Source: Telopea speciosissima
Lineage: Eukaryota; Streptophyta; Magnoliopsida; Proteales; Proteaceae
Assembly: GCF_018873765.1 (NCBI RefSeq)
Contig: NC_057916.1
Span: 30,293,501-30,357,500, forward strand
Length of the DNA stretch: 64,000 nt
Direction: 5' to 3'
Each line of letters begins with the position of its first letter. The stretch's first letter is position 1. The translations under genes and the position numbers were made by a program. Under the pieces are notes generated by a model, which saw only the letters and a list, made by a program, of their open reading frames with translations, was not told the origin of the DNA and ran no database searches. Positions 45,267 through 56,642 of the stretch are shown piece after piece.

Positions 45267-46500
45267 TTTTTTTTTTTTTTTTTTTTTGGGTAATAGCATT
45301 TATTTATTAACGTGAAAACTTATGGCTGAAGATAACATAACTCCAAGATCCATAGATTGAAAATGGCCAAACTATCGTACGCATCACCATTAGGGCCTTC
45401 CTTATCAAGGAGTCAGCCAAGCTATTAATCTCCTTTGGAACAAAAAGAAAACTACATGTTTCCAAATAAGAGGAAAGATAAGTAATATCTTCCAAAATAG
45501 GACGGAGGTTAAGCGCTGAAGAAGATAAACCTCCCTGTAGATTAATGATGATGCTCTTATTATCGGACTCCAATTGCACATGATCGTAACCCTCCGAAAT
45601 AGCCTCCAATAGTGATGATCTTATTGCCAAAGCCTCACCAATTGCAGAACCATTGAAAACCATGGGAATAGACACATCATGAAGAGGTTTTCCATGGCAA
45701 TCACGACATATAATGCCAAGTCCACCATTTGATTTGTTTGATGGTAAACTAGCATCACAGTTGATCTTCACCACACCTAATGGAGGAGCAGTCCAAGACG
45801 GCACAGTGTTCGAAAGAGCAGGAGTATCCACTTGGAGAGTTGTAGTAGGTTGAACATTAGAAAACTCATTGAAGGCCAAAATTAAAGAGACGTAAACTTG
45901 TATTACTTCATCTGGTGTCCAATTTCGATGCCCAAACACCTCATCGTTTCTTGTTTTCCATAGGTTCCAGCAAATAAAGGTACAATGAGGGATCAACAAT
46001 TTCCTAATCTTCTTGTCATATGGAGAAAAGTAATCCCATTGTTGAATCCACTGATATAAGAAAGGATCATCTCTAGACGGAACCACAATTCCAAGTACAC
46101 TACCAAACCATGTTCCCAAGCAAAAGAGCATCCCAATAAGATATGGGAGATAGTCTCTTAATTACAACCACAACGTATAAAACAACCATCAATAATAGGT
46201 ATATTTCGACTACGTAGTGCATCTGATGTTGCAACACCGGAGGCACAAGCTCTCCGTAGAAATCTTTGAATCTTCGGGAGGAATAAGGTATTCTGTTTCC
46301 ATTACTTGGTTCTTTGTCCAACGTGAGAATAGCAACAAATGTGAGCAAAATAAGGCAACAGTGAAAATTCCAACCAGGCATAACAGAAGATGGGGACAGA
46401 GCCATGAGCGCTTGAAGGAAGAGTTGCCTCAGTTGGAGATGTACCAGCAGAGGAGAGAGAGGGATAGGTAGCGTGCGTAGAAGGTGAGGTTCTTCGAGAT
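45267..46500 (-). pseudogene. 5'-truncated LINE: zf-RVT remnant and RNase H domain
   Basis: A 21-base T-run at 45267-45287 followed by GGGTAATAG is the tail of a minus-strand insert. The open minus frame 46131-45307 (about 274 codons) contains the linker WNLWKTRNDEVF and an RNase H domain of the LINE type: VKINCDASL, GGLGIICRD, EALAIRSSLLEA, VQLESDN and a terminal VPKEINSLADSLIRKA. Upstream, a frame with broken zf-RVT (GCFIRCGCN then a stop, ISHILLGCSFAWEH) runs to about 46300. All domains before that are absent. The RNase H frame is intact over its whole length, unlike most TE remains here. Confidence 0.85.
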
Positions 46501-46515
46501 GGGGACAGAGCCATC
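46388..46515. repeat. short direct repeat (17 bp) 109 bases apart
   Basis: gatggggacagagccat occurs at about 46390 and 46499. It flanks the junction region of the truncated LINE but is too long for an ordinary LINE target duplication at this spacing. Meaning unclear. Confidence 0.5.
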
Positions 46516-46983
46516 TCAGGTGATTTCTGAGACTGGAGCAAGAGCAGAAGCGGGAGTGGTTATAGGCATAGCTCTCGGTGCTACCACTTCTTGAATATTA
46601 TTTGTAGGGACTCCGGTAGATCTCACACATAGAAGGTAATTCTATCTTTTCCAAGGGATTTTCTCCATCCTTGTATAGTTGTATACCATTGAAAGCTTTA
46701 AAAAAAAATGGTTATTTTTAAAAAAAAATCAAAAAAATTTGTGAGGGGAAATTACTGTCAAAGGGAGAGGGAAATAATAAAGAATAATAGTAATAATAAT
46801 AAAAAAGAAAACGAATGACCCTTCACCTGCATGCGGAGGATCCGTATTCAAATAAAACATTTTCTTAGCCCAAAGAAAGCACAACCTACCTGCAAGAAAA
46901 CATAACACCGGAGCTATTTCTCTTCTTTTTTCCCCCTCTCAGTTGGTGTGAATTCAATTTTAAACCCCATTTTGAAGGAAAAA
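46516..46983. other. gene-free stretch
   Basis: AT-rich with runs of A and TAA repeats at 46785-46805. No gene. Confidence 0.5.
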
Positions 46984-47208
46984 AAATCCTCTACAGTGCC
47001 CTAATCTGGTGGTGCACTGCAGTGTGGGCTGAGAGCTTGACACGTGAAAGATACGACATCTAACGGTGCCGAGCTCAAGAAGAAAGAAAAGAAAGAAAAA
47101 AACTGCCTTGCATCGAACTTGCATCGTTGGATGAAACTTCTTTCATGTATCGAACTCTCAAGGCTGCATTGCAGTGCACCGCCATATTAGGGCACCGCTG
47201 AGGATTTT
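46984..47208. mobile_element. foldback MITE, AATCCTCT family, copy 2
   Basis: Arms of about 85 bases: left aaaatcctctacagtgcccta, right (other strand) aaaatcctcagcggtgcccta. The interior gagctcaagaagaaagaaaa is shared with copy 1 at 23797-24012. Confidence 0.85.
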
Positions 47209-48063
47209 GATAAAAAGGAATCCTTAAGTATGGAAACCTATAACAAAAGTATGTTAGAAATTTGATGGGCTAAACCATGCCATACTCTTCTAATAGTCAT
47301 AAATACCCATGTAACTGGGAATTTCATGAATTAACCTCCAATACAAAACAATCCACTAGCTCCGCAATAATTGTGCATCTCGACTATTGGACCCCGAGTA
47401 CTATAGGGTTGTGTTCAAACTTTAAAAAAAAAATAAAAAAATTGAACAATTGTGTCTTCCAAATTAAAGCTAAAAACACACACATACCCAAAAAATTTCA
47501 AGGAATTTGATGCTTAAAATGTAAGAAGATGAAGAAATAGCGCACAAAACATGTGTGAAAATTAAAGACAACACATGAAGAGATATGTAAAATTACAAAA
47601 GGATCGGATGGCACATGAGAAACCACGTTTATACAAAAAGTCACAAAAGGTGTCTTCAATCTTCCTTTGTTTTAAATTTTTTTTTTCAGACTAACAATTA
47701 TACATTCAAATCTATGTTTCTTCTACTTTTTTGCTTAAATTCATTCATCATGCCATTCTTTTCATGAAATACTTGATGTGTCACTTGGCCCAACCTTTCG
47801 AACAACCTTATATAGTCATAAAAAATATTTCCAGTGGATAGCATCCTAATGCATTGACCTTTGACATGTGTATTGTTAATAAAACCTCATAAAAAAATAT
47901 GATATGGGATTTTTTCCACGTTTAAAACGATTTTGATTCAAGTTAAAAGGGCGAACGAAAATGCTAAATAATTTAAATATAAATGTAAGATAATTCTAAA
48001 TTCATAAAGAAAATATGATATAGGATTTGTGCACGTTTAAAACGACTTTGATTCAAGCTGAAA
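47209..48063. other. gene-free stretch
   Basis: No gene. Two diverged direct repeats of gatatgggatttt.tccacgtttaaaacga...ttgattcaag occur at about 47903 and 48012, with a third fragment at about 48278. Confidence 0.45.
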
Positions 48064-48296
48064 GAATATGAAAATTTTGAAAATAGTTTAAATATTAATT
48101 CATGTCTAAAGTACAAAATTTAAAAAAGAGATGCATGCCAAGTTAAGTCGCATATATAATATATGTGAGAAAAAGATCTCTGTCCAGGAGTGTCACCTAC
48201 GCCAGCACTCCCATTAGTCTATCTCTCTCCTCCCCATGTGAAAAAACACCTCTGCCCCCTTGTATTAAAGAAAATATGGTATAGGATTTGTCCACG

Positions 48297-48327
<31 letters not shown>

Positions 48328-48414
48328 TATGCGACTTAACTTGACATGCATTTTTTTTTCAATTTTGTACTTTAGACATGAATTAATATCTATTTTCAAA
48401 ATTTTCACATTCTT
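48064..48414. repeat. large inverted repeat with about 95-bp arms
   Basis: 48064-48160 pairs with 48320-48414 in opposite orientation (shared words gcgacttaactt, acatgaattaatat, ttttgtactttag). The 160-base loop contains a (TA)n tract at 48301-48327. Possibly a MITE that acquired a loop, or two converging insertions. Confidence 0.75.
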
Positions 48415-48459
48415 TCATAATTATACAAATAAATCAATGCTTGCAACAAACCAAAGAAA

Positions 48460-48460
48460 G

Positions 48461-48490
<30 letters not shown>
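48460..48490. repeat. poly-A tract
   Basis: About 31 A residues with one interruption, just to the right of the inverted repeat. Confidence 0.8.
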
Positions 48491-48492
<2 letters not shown>

Positions 48493-48800
48493 AGGAAGAT
48501 TGACCTCCTGATATCGCACTCGACCAAGAGATGTTATAATATGAAGTTGTAATTGTACTTGGCTAGTTTTTAGTTGATATAAGATGTCTGGCTAATAAGG
48601 AACCTTCTCTTATGACTCATAATTTTTTTTTTAAATAAAATTATTCATACTAACTTGGTCATTATAATCCCATCGGTCAAACATGCTTCTAACTGTAAAC
48701 ATCCTCAACTTTTCCTTTCCTCCTCCTCCCACAAAAAAATACCAAACGAAACAAAACGTGACCAAAACTAAAATCACATACTAAAAAAATAGGAGAAAAA

Positions 48801-48960
48801 ACGTTAACCGGTATTGTGCCTGGAAGTGTACTTGTGCCCCCAGACGCAGCCTGTCGCAAAAAGACTGGTGTTATCCCCTGAAAAGGCAGAAAGGACCAGG
48901 GGTTGCACCGGGCTGTGTCTAGGCGCAGGTACATACCCAAGCACTGCACCGGTTAACGTT
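48801..48960. mobile_element. foldback MITE (ACGTTAACCGGT ends)
   Basis: 160 bp. The first 12 bases acgttaaccggt are the exact reverse complement of the bases before the last nucleotide of the element. The arms continue imperfectly for about 60 bases (tgtgcctgg...tgtacttg against gtgcttgggtatgtacctg). Confidence 0.85.
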
Positions 48961-49048
48961 CCATTTCCCTAAAAAATAATTTTCGTTAATATTTTTTAAA
49001 AATAAAAAAATTAACTTTAACAAAAGCCTAATCCCTCCCTGGAAAATT

Positions 49049-49190
49049 ATCGCCCCCAGTACTGGGGGAGGTCAAGTGCGTATCATGCGGCTGGGCATCG
49101 CCCATGTGTGCACAGTGAACCCCACCGTGCACACATGGGTGGTGCCCAGCCGCACGATGACACTTGACCGCCCCAAATACTGGGGGCGAT
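49049..49190. mobile_element. 142-bp near-perfect hairpin
   Basis: Arms of about 63 bases with few mismatches (atcgcccccagtactggggg left; atcgcccccagtatttgggg right, other strand) and a loop under 20 bases. The transcript would fold into a long stem in either orientation. GC-rich compared with its surroundings. Confidence 0.88.
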
Positions 49191-50980
49191 AAAGATCCTC
49201 CCTCCCTAGACTCAAGAGCTGAAAAGAGCGAGCGTGAACCAATATGATGCCCAACTCCTCGTTGAGCCCATTTATTAAACTTGTAGTGTCCATGGTTTAT
49301 TATCTTAATGGTCCATGATTCTATGAATCTACAGTCGACACTCCACATTCCAAACTCCAAGCAAGCCATTGCGTCTACCATTCCCTAGTGGCCCAGTCCC
49401 TACCTTCCCACCCTCATCTTCACTATTGATCATTTAGGGGTGCAGGTTCGGCACTACGAACACCGAGCCCAAGCCTCCCCAAACCCATCCTGAGCCCGAC
49501 AGAGGTTGGGCTTTTCAACCCATAGGCTAGGCTAGGCTAAGGCTTAGATTTTTCCGGTCCAGGGTTGGGATAGGTCTAGCTTGGACTGAGGCCTCAGTCT
49601 GACCCTGGCCTCAACCGGACCTGACCTTGTATTTATAAATATATACATGAAATGACAGGTTTTATTCCCATTAAAGGATGAAGCAATATCTAAAATGGAG
49701 AAAAAAGTAATGGTACAATTTATTTTTTTTTATCAATTTTGGTTACAACAAGATTTTTTTCACATTATATATAATAATACATAATTGCATCGTACATAAA
49801 GGTTATCACGGTCAATCAGGAGTAACCTATCCCAACCAAGATCAACCAAGACCGGGTGAGTTGGGCTAAGCCCAAACAAATTGGGCCTAGGTTGAGTTAA
49901 GAGAACCTTGGGTTGGACTGAGGTATTGAAAAACCCAGCCTAGACCGACCCGATGGCACCTTATGCTATTCATATCCCCAATTTTGTGTGGATTTTTTTG
50001 ATAGACTTTGCTTGACATGTAGGATCAATTAATGAATTCACTAGTTTTGACTTTTCACAATCTAAAAGCTGTCTAAACTTTGTACCATTCCTCATTGGCT
50101 CTGCTTGTTTCGGTGTAAAATTTTATCTTAAAAATTTTAATTACGTGAAAAATTTTACTTCGTAAATCTAAAATTTTACATGTTGAAAAACATTCCAATG
50201 TTTGTTTTCATCATTGGAGGGAAAGTAATCACCTTGCCCTTCCAGTGTTTGGATGCAAATGCCATGCAACATAGCAGCCTTCTTTTTTTCTAAATTTAAA
50301 AAAAAATATATATATATATATATACAAAATTAAATGAACAACTAATGAGAAATAATTTTGAAACTTTTGAATAAAGTTAGTGAATGATAATTGGCATAAC
50401 AATCCTCCTAAAAAAGTGAGATTTGTCAAAATGGACAACCATTATATTTGAAAATATAGCTTTTATGTTAACTTTTCAAAAAATCCGATATGCATTTCAA
50501 TTATGGATTGGAACTGAAACGCACCAAGTAGATGCTGGTTTGGGCTGGCCAAATTGGCTAGGCTTCCACATCACACAATATAGAGCCACCCAGTCAAGCT
50601 TACTTAACTGGACCACCCATGGATGGAACCCATAAAAATAATTAACAATTATAACGTTTTGATTCAAAACTTAACGCCATTAAAATGTCATTATTAGTGA
50701 TTAGAACCTCTTTTCAAGATACTACGATTTGTATCTGTATGAAACATGAAGAGGTGTTGCATTTGAAGCTTAGTTGTAAAATTTTGTTTCTGTATCCGTT
50801 CTTCTTTGGTCCCAAAACGTAAGGATATTAGGATAGAGAGTTCTCTTAGCACGCAATATAGGGCGGGAGAACATCAATGAGGCACAATAAAATAGTATTG
50901 TACATAAATTACCAAAAAAAAAAATAGTATCGTACATAGCTGGGCAACAAAGTCATTCGATTTGAAGAGGAGAGACAGGG
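49191..50980. other. gene-free stretch with a GGCCC-type repeat
   Basis: No gene. The segment at about 49435-49985 begins aggggtgcaggttcggc and has subterminal GGTTGGG/CCCAACC words in inverted order, resembling the hAT MITE at 32653, but I could not fix ends or a TSD. Confidence 0.45.
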
Positions 50981-51198
50981 ATTTTAATCCTCTCCAATTC
51001 CCTAAACTGTGCAGTACGGCAGTTCGGAGTGGAGATGTCGTCACGTACAGCTCGGACATCCAACGATCCGAGCTTATTGACTTCTTCTTTTTTTTCTTGA
51101 GCTCGGCACAATTGGATGTCTGAGTTGCCACGTGTCGACATCTCCATCCCAATCTGCCATACTCCATAGTTTTAGGGAATCGAAGAGGAAGATTATTT
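50981..51198. mobile_element. foldback MITE, AATCCTCT family, copy 3 (diverged)
   Basis: Arms: aatcctctccaattcccta on the left, cttcctcttcgattcccta on the right (other strand). Shared internal words are gagatgtcg, cacgt, gacatccaa and gagctcaag. It belongs with copies at 23797 and 46984 but is more diverged. Confidence 0.7.
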
Positions 51199-52510
51199 TC
51201 TAGAGAGACAGATACAAAAGATGCTAGCGTATCCTACCATAGTGGCTCAGAAAACCTTTTCCCTAAAAGAATAGAATGCTGTCTAATCGCAATCAGGCAG
51301 CAATCTCATGCCCTACATTTAAACTACATCTCACAAAAAAAAAACATAAATAGATAAACTACATCAAATTCAATAGGAATACCTCCTAATCATAGAAACT
51401 TGGTATAAGATAGGATTATTGAAGTTTTTGTACTAATTTTTAAATTTGTTGTTCAAAATGATTTCTTAAAATGGCGTACAAGTACAAATTGAAACCTATT
51501 TACGATGTAGAAATATAACGTAACAGAAAGAAAAACACACAATATAAGGACATACGTGGTTCAAAAAGGTGCCTACATCCACGGTGAGATGAGAACAATT
51601 TTCATTGGCAATTTAGAAAAGAGTTACAAGCTCTCTTCCTCACGCCTCTATATATTTACAGAGATTTCCCCATTAGTCTAATTACTCCCATCACAACCCA
51701 TGTAAAGTGTGAACCCTAAAAATCCTTTTGGGCCTCAAGTCCAATAGGCTATTAACGGCCCTTTGGAAACAGCCCACACCCCAACTATGGATCTCAAGCC
51801 TTTATGTTGTATGGATAATTTAAGTCTTTTTTGACCCAATATAATTTCCTTTTGCCTTCAAGCAATATATACCTGTAAAATAGTTTTCATTGAAAACAAA
51901 CTACTAAGCTTTAGGGATCTAGTTTCTGGAACCCAAGCAGTGCTTCCATAGTCTATGCAATTGTAGTACTCGAACTAATGAAAAGCTTAATGCGATTCCC
52001 AAATCAACAAAAACAGATGACATAGAGAATATTTGGTGAAGATTGTTCAGATATATAAAAGATGACATTTTTATTCCTTTCCTTTATGTCTTTATGGTGG
52101 AAAGATGTGTACGTACAACAGTGGCGGGAATGCTGATCCTATTTCTCTTCTCTTCATCGTGGGTGAAGAAAAACTTTTAATTAGAAAGTTTCTCCAAAGG
52201 AATAAAAAGACAAGGAATTCCTCCTAAAAGCCATCATCTCTCTCTCTCTCTCTTTTAAAGAACACAACAGTGATGAATGGAAAAGGTATCAAGTATGATC
52301 ACTAATTTTGAACTTATCTTGGACATAAAATGCCGGCAATCAATCACTCGGTGGTTGGGGTTCCACACGATAGGCAGGAAAATAGTCTCACGGACATGAA
52401 TGGGGAATGTGGGTGGTTTATACTTGAGCTTCGTCTCTTTAACAATTAGCTTTTGATGATGAGTTCTACCCAAATCCCTAACAAATGATATCAAAACCAA
52501 AGGTTATGGC

Positions 52511-52511
<1 letters not shown>
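51199..52511. other. gene-free stretch, possible LTR remnant
   Basis: No gene. The part 51530-51680 (tacgtggttca, cctacatccacggt, ctatatattta) has word order like R-U5 of copia LTRs read backwards and resembles the solo LTR at 56643-57096. Ends could not be set. Confidence 0.4.

Positions 52512-52558
<47 letters not shown>
52512..52558. repeat. (GA)n microsatellite
   Basis: About 23 GA units, nearly perfect. Confidence 0.95.
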
Positions 52559-52560
<2 letters not shown>

Positions 52561-52997
52561 CTAGGTGGCGTTCTCTTTCCCCAATCTTAGTTTGTCATCC
52601 TTTGTCCGTATAAAGTGGTTATCCAAGAAGAATGCACAAACAAAAATACAGTTGTTGTTGAGAGTTACATGCACTATATATGGATTGAACATTCTTATAC
52701 CATGTCAATCTCAAGGTGGGGTACGTTAGTTGTGGGAAACTCAAGATTTTGACAATTTAAACAACTTCCTTTGCTTTTCACATTGGAAGATGATTGATGT
52801 TATTTAATATTTTTTATTTATTATTTAGACAAGCTAGAAACCCGCCATATATTATATTATATTATTACAGCGCATCCATGTTACATCAGTATAACACTAG
52901 ACTGTGACTGTGAGAAGATTAGGGTGATCGGGAAAAGTAGTTAAACAAAGAAAGAAGTGGCCGGCCCGGGAGATAACCATGCGCTGCATCATCTCGC
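52559..52997. other. downstream region of ERF gene 4
   Basis: No gene. The part next to 52998 is presumably the 3' UTR of ERF gene 4. A (TATTA)n-like run lies at 52847-52867. Confidence 0.45.
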
Positions 52998-53384
52998 TCA
53001 CCCTTTCTTGTTCTTCTTCTCCTCAGAACCAAGCAGATCCTCCAACAACTTATCATCCAAGTATTCGAATTCAATAACTTCTTTTCCTCTGTTCTGATGC
53101 ATTGAAGCCGAAGAAGAAGAAGAAGAAGAAGACGAAGAGGCAGGACGAGGTGGTACAGAGGAAGTGTACTCATCAGGGAAATTGAGAATGGCAAATGAAC
53201 CTCTCATCCGAAAAGCTGCTTGATCATAAGCTCGTGCCGCCTCCTCTGCAGTATTAAAAGTTCCCAACCACATACGCACACCGTGCCTGGTGGAGTCACG
53301 AATCTCGGCGGCGAACTTACCCCATGGTCGCCTCCTCACGCCTCTGTACTTAACACCTTCTCCTCCTTCCTTATCTTCTTCCAT
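52998..53384 (-). CDS. ERF096/098-like: ERF gene 4: compact group IX AP2/ERF factor (128 aa)
   Basis: The shortest ERF of the cluster and the only one on the minus strand. The AP2/ERF domain begins almost at the N-terminus (13-70: [46 protein letters not shown]). A Ser-run linker (83-93, from a GAA/TTC microsatellite near 53113-53135) is followed by an EDLL motif [16 protein letters not shown] at 103-118 and a short basic tail. The [14 protein letters not shown] wording and 128-aa length are typical of the Arabidopsis ERF096/ERF098 type. All contact residues and A14/D19 are present. An in-frame TAG 24 bases upstream on the coding strand supports the start. Expected nuclear, GCC-box-binding activator in hormone and defence responses. 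Which Arabidopsis member is the true orthologue is open. Confidence 0.95.
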   Translation of the reverse strand: MEEDKEGGEGVKYRGVRRRPWGKFAAEIRDSTRHGVRMWLGTFNTAEEAARAYDQAAFRMRGSFAILNFPDEYTSSVPPRPASSSSSSSSSSASMHQNRGKEVIEFEYLDDKLLEDLLGSEEKKNKKG

Positions 53385-53426
53385 GCCCGCTCTGTTAGCG
53401 TTACACTACTACTTTGTCACAAGAGC

Positions 53427-53457
53427 CTTTGACCGATGGATGGCGTGCTAAAATATA
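53427..53457 (-). promoter_or_regulatory. ERF gene 4 promoter: TATA-like box and TTGACC motif
   Basis: On the coding (minus) strand CTATATTT lies at about 53451-53458, roughly 70 bases upstream of the ATG. A TTGACC W-box-like word is on the plus strand at 53429-53434. A single W-box word is weak evidence for WRKY control. Confidence 0.4.
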
Positions 53458-53459
53458 GA

Positions 53460-55162
53460 GCCCCCACTTGGGTATTTAAACTGGGAGAGTAAAACTACAG
53501 ATTGGCCACTTTGAAGGGTCTTGATCAGCTGATGTGGAAGATCTGATGGATGGGAATTCTCCACACGTGGTAGAGAACCTTTGATAGGGATTTGTTTGGT
53601 TGGAGTACATTGTATGTGGATGGCTAGTGATGGATTTTTATCCTTTTAACTAATCGCTCTTTCGATGGGTAGTTAAAAAATGCTAATGTGGAGTTGTGGT
53701 TTAATAATAAAACAGGGATAGAGAATACGCTGTTCTTGGCGGGCAAAATGATCGACGTGTGCCATGTGTTTAGTTGAGGGGGCAGAACTCCATACCCACC
53801 TAGATAGTGTTCTTTCGCCCAATAAAAAAATGAAGGGAGATTCTCTAATAAAAAGGGTTATAGATTCTTGGGAAGACATTCAAACAATACAAGAAATATG
53901 ATAAAATTAGAAGATTGTAAGAATATAAATCAAATCTTTTGTGATTACGTTTAACTTAGGTTTAGAATTTAGAGGGCAGGGTGGATGGATTAATTTTTCC
54001 CTCGTGTGTGTAAATTGGCATCACACATTAAGTCAGCTGGGGACCCGAAAGGTCATGTGGCTTATTCTACCTTCAAATACTCTGCATTCTCTCTATTCCT
54101 CTGATTCTTTATTTAAATAAATTTAAAAAAAAAAAAAAACTGTATTTTTGGCGACTCGTGGCCATCTAAGTAGCTAAAGAATGTCTCGTGATTTTACTGT
54201 GCCCGCAGTGGCCACGTGGAAGCCTATTCCCAATTCCGTGGGTAAAACACTTCACGGGAAAAGTGATGACTGACGAGGGATTTTTATTCCTGACGACATA
54301 TTCTGCGTATAACCTATGCTTGCCAATCTGGCAGATTGAACACGGTTCTAGGAATCAAGAATCAAGATGGCCGATACCAATTCTAGGCGATCCAGATCCG
54401 GTGTGTGAGTGTTTTTTATTTTAATCGATTATTCTCTATTCATGGTTCATTCCGGCTAACTCATCCCCATTGGGTTTGAAATCATCAGATGGCAACGATT
54501 CTCGTGTTGGTTAAGATCACTCAAACCTTGAGTAGGAGAAAGACCAAAACAAAAATAATCGATCCACTAAAAATTAATTAATTTAATCATTTATTAGATT
54601 ATGATTTTTGGGAATTAAGACAAATTTATATGTTCTAAATACACATGTAGAATTGTCATTTCAGACCATCCCTTACCATCATTTGTGAAATTGAAATGTT
54701 TGTTTTCCCGATCCGTAAATGATTTCAAGACAAAAATAAAATTAGAATGCCTTTTCACTAACTTTTGTTACAACAAGATTTTTTTTTTTTTTTTTTTTTT
54801 TTTTAATAATATTTGAACAAGTTTAGGCTCCATTTATTTTATTTTATTTTTCTTGGATTTATAAAAAGCAAAAAAGCTTTCTTATTCTGTCTTTTTTTTT
54901 TTTTTGATGAAAAACTTTCTTATTCTGTCAACCATAAATAGAACGTGATGGTTTGGAGTTTGGATTCATTCTCTAAACAAAAGTTTTAAATTCTTTTGAG
55001 AAAAGGAACGCTACTTGGTCACGTGTGGTGCGACCTCTGGGCCCAAACACAAGGTCGCACAAAATGACCACCGTAGTGGACCATAGAGCGCTTGTTTTGT
55101 TTAATCAGATAGACTCAATTGTTGAATACACCTTTCCTATACAATTAACATTTATTCAAACC
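53460..55162. other. gene-free stretch
   Basis: No gene. It includes a poly-T run at 54779-54804 and a T/A-rich patch at 54835-54910. No element ends were recognised. Confidence 0.5.
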
Positions 55163-55713
55163 ATTAGTCCCACATTTCTTATGGAAGAGAGTAGAGTGGG
55201 TTCATATTTTATAAAGGAACTCCAAGGGTAGGATTCCTTGGAAGAAAAGAATCACTATACTCCTTCGTATCTTGGGGGTTCAGGGTTTATCTTCACACAC
55301 GAGCACGAACAGCCGAGTGGAGGCGTAGCAAGGCCTTGTATGTGTGTTGTTTCTTTTTGTTGGCAGCTAAAAATGACATGTAGCTAGATTTCTTTTTTTC
55401 CAACTTTGGGTAAGGTTTTTCCAATGTCGAATGTCTTTTTCTTGACACTGGTTTTTATTAGTTACACATCGACTAGAGTACACTATTCGTCGAGGTTTGT
55501 TACAACCTTTCCCACATACTTTAACTTTTGCATGATGTGCAATAAGGTTTTATCGATGTCAGATAAGCATCATCCAACGTGTCACCAACATTAGCGTTGT
55601 TTCACTACAGGCCATCCAAAATGCATTAGACATCATCAACAACTTAATTTTTTTCTATCTTCTCTCTCTGAGAGACACATCTTTTGCGCCCTCTTGAATA
55701 AAGAACGTCCTGG

Positions 55714-55717
<4 letters not shown>

Positions 55718-55745
<28 letters not shown>

Positions 55746-55789
55746 AGTGCGTGCGTGTGTGCGTGCTTGTGTGCGTGTGTGCGTGTGTG

Positions 55790-55846
<57 letters not shown>
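55718..55846. repeat. long (GT)n microsatellite with GC-interrupted middle
   Basis: About 129 bases: perfect GT, an imperfect middle with GTGC and GCTT units, then perfect GT. It is absent from unit D, where ordinary sequence follows the shared ttctggac word. Open frames across it on both strands (poly Cys-Val, His-Thr) are artefacts. Confidence 0.97.
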
Positions 55847-55849
<3 letters not shown>

Positions 55850-56642
55850 GCTTCTTGCTTACTACTGGAGGGGCCAAAGGATTTCTGAGCCACTATGGTC
55901 TTGTTATTCCATTCCCTTTTTTGATTGAGCACAATCCGAACGTGTCTCGACGGGACTCAATAAAAGAGTGCAACGACTACTGGAGGGGCCAAAGGATTGT
56001 TTTATCTTGGAGGCTGATTCACAAGAACTCGGCTTGCACCATATGGGGCATCTACAATCTTAAGGAAAGTGTCCATTGCCATGACTCAGCTCCTTAAGTT
56101 TCTCAACGCTATATTTGGTCTTTGAGTTTGTCAGCATCAACTTTGGTTTGTCTACAAATCAGAAAAGTAATCTAATCCCTTTGTTATACATATTTTCATG
56201 TATGGTTTGGATGCTATATTTCCACAATGCAGTATCTTACTTCAACTTCTGGAACACTCTGCCTTACAACTTAATTACAATCCTCCCCCCCCCCCCCAAC
56301 AATATGCATTCCCTGCAATAGAAGTGTCCCCAACATGCTATTGTTTCCCTAATTCTGTTTACTTGTGTGCAATGTTGTAATCTTTCAGATCGCCCTGGGA
56401 CAATATATTCTTTCCTTCTATGGAACCCATCTAGATCCAATCTTTCTATTGGAACCTCTCTGCAGAGCTTCATGAATAAAGAAACAATCACTTGGGAGTT
56501 TCTTTTTATTCACAAAATTCTAATTAAACTATATCAATTGCTATGGCTTATTGCTCAAGATAGAAAAGGGGGATATGGGAATTGAAAATGGTTTAACTCC
56601 ATATTGATTAGACGAAGGAAGACTAGAGAAAGAAGACCTTGG

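Noticed and set aside
49028..49381. 117-codon minus frame
   Set aside because: Half of it is the 142-bp hairpin read through, and there is no domain.
55636..56097. Long His-Thr and Cys-Val rich open frames across the GT repeat
   Set aside because: They are translations of a dinucleotide repeat on both strands, and unit D lacks them.
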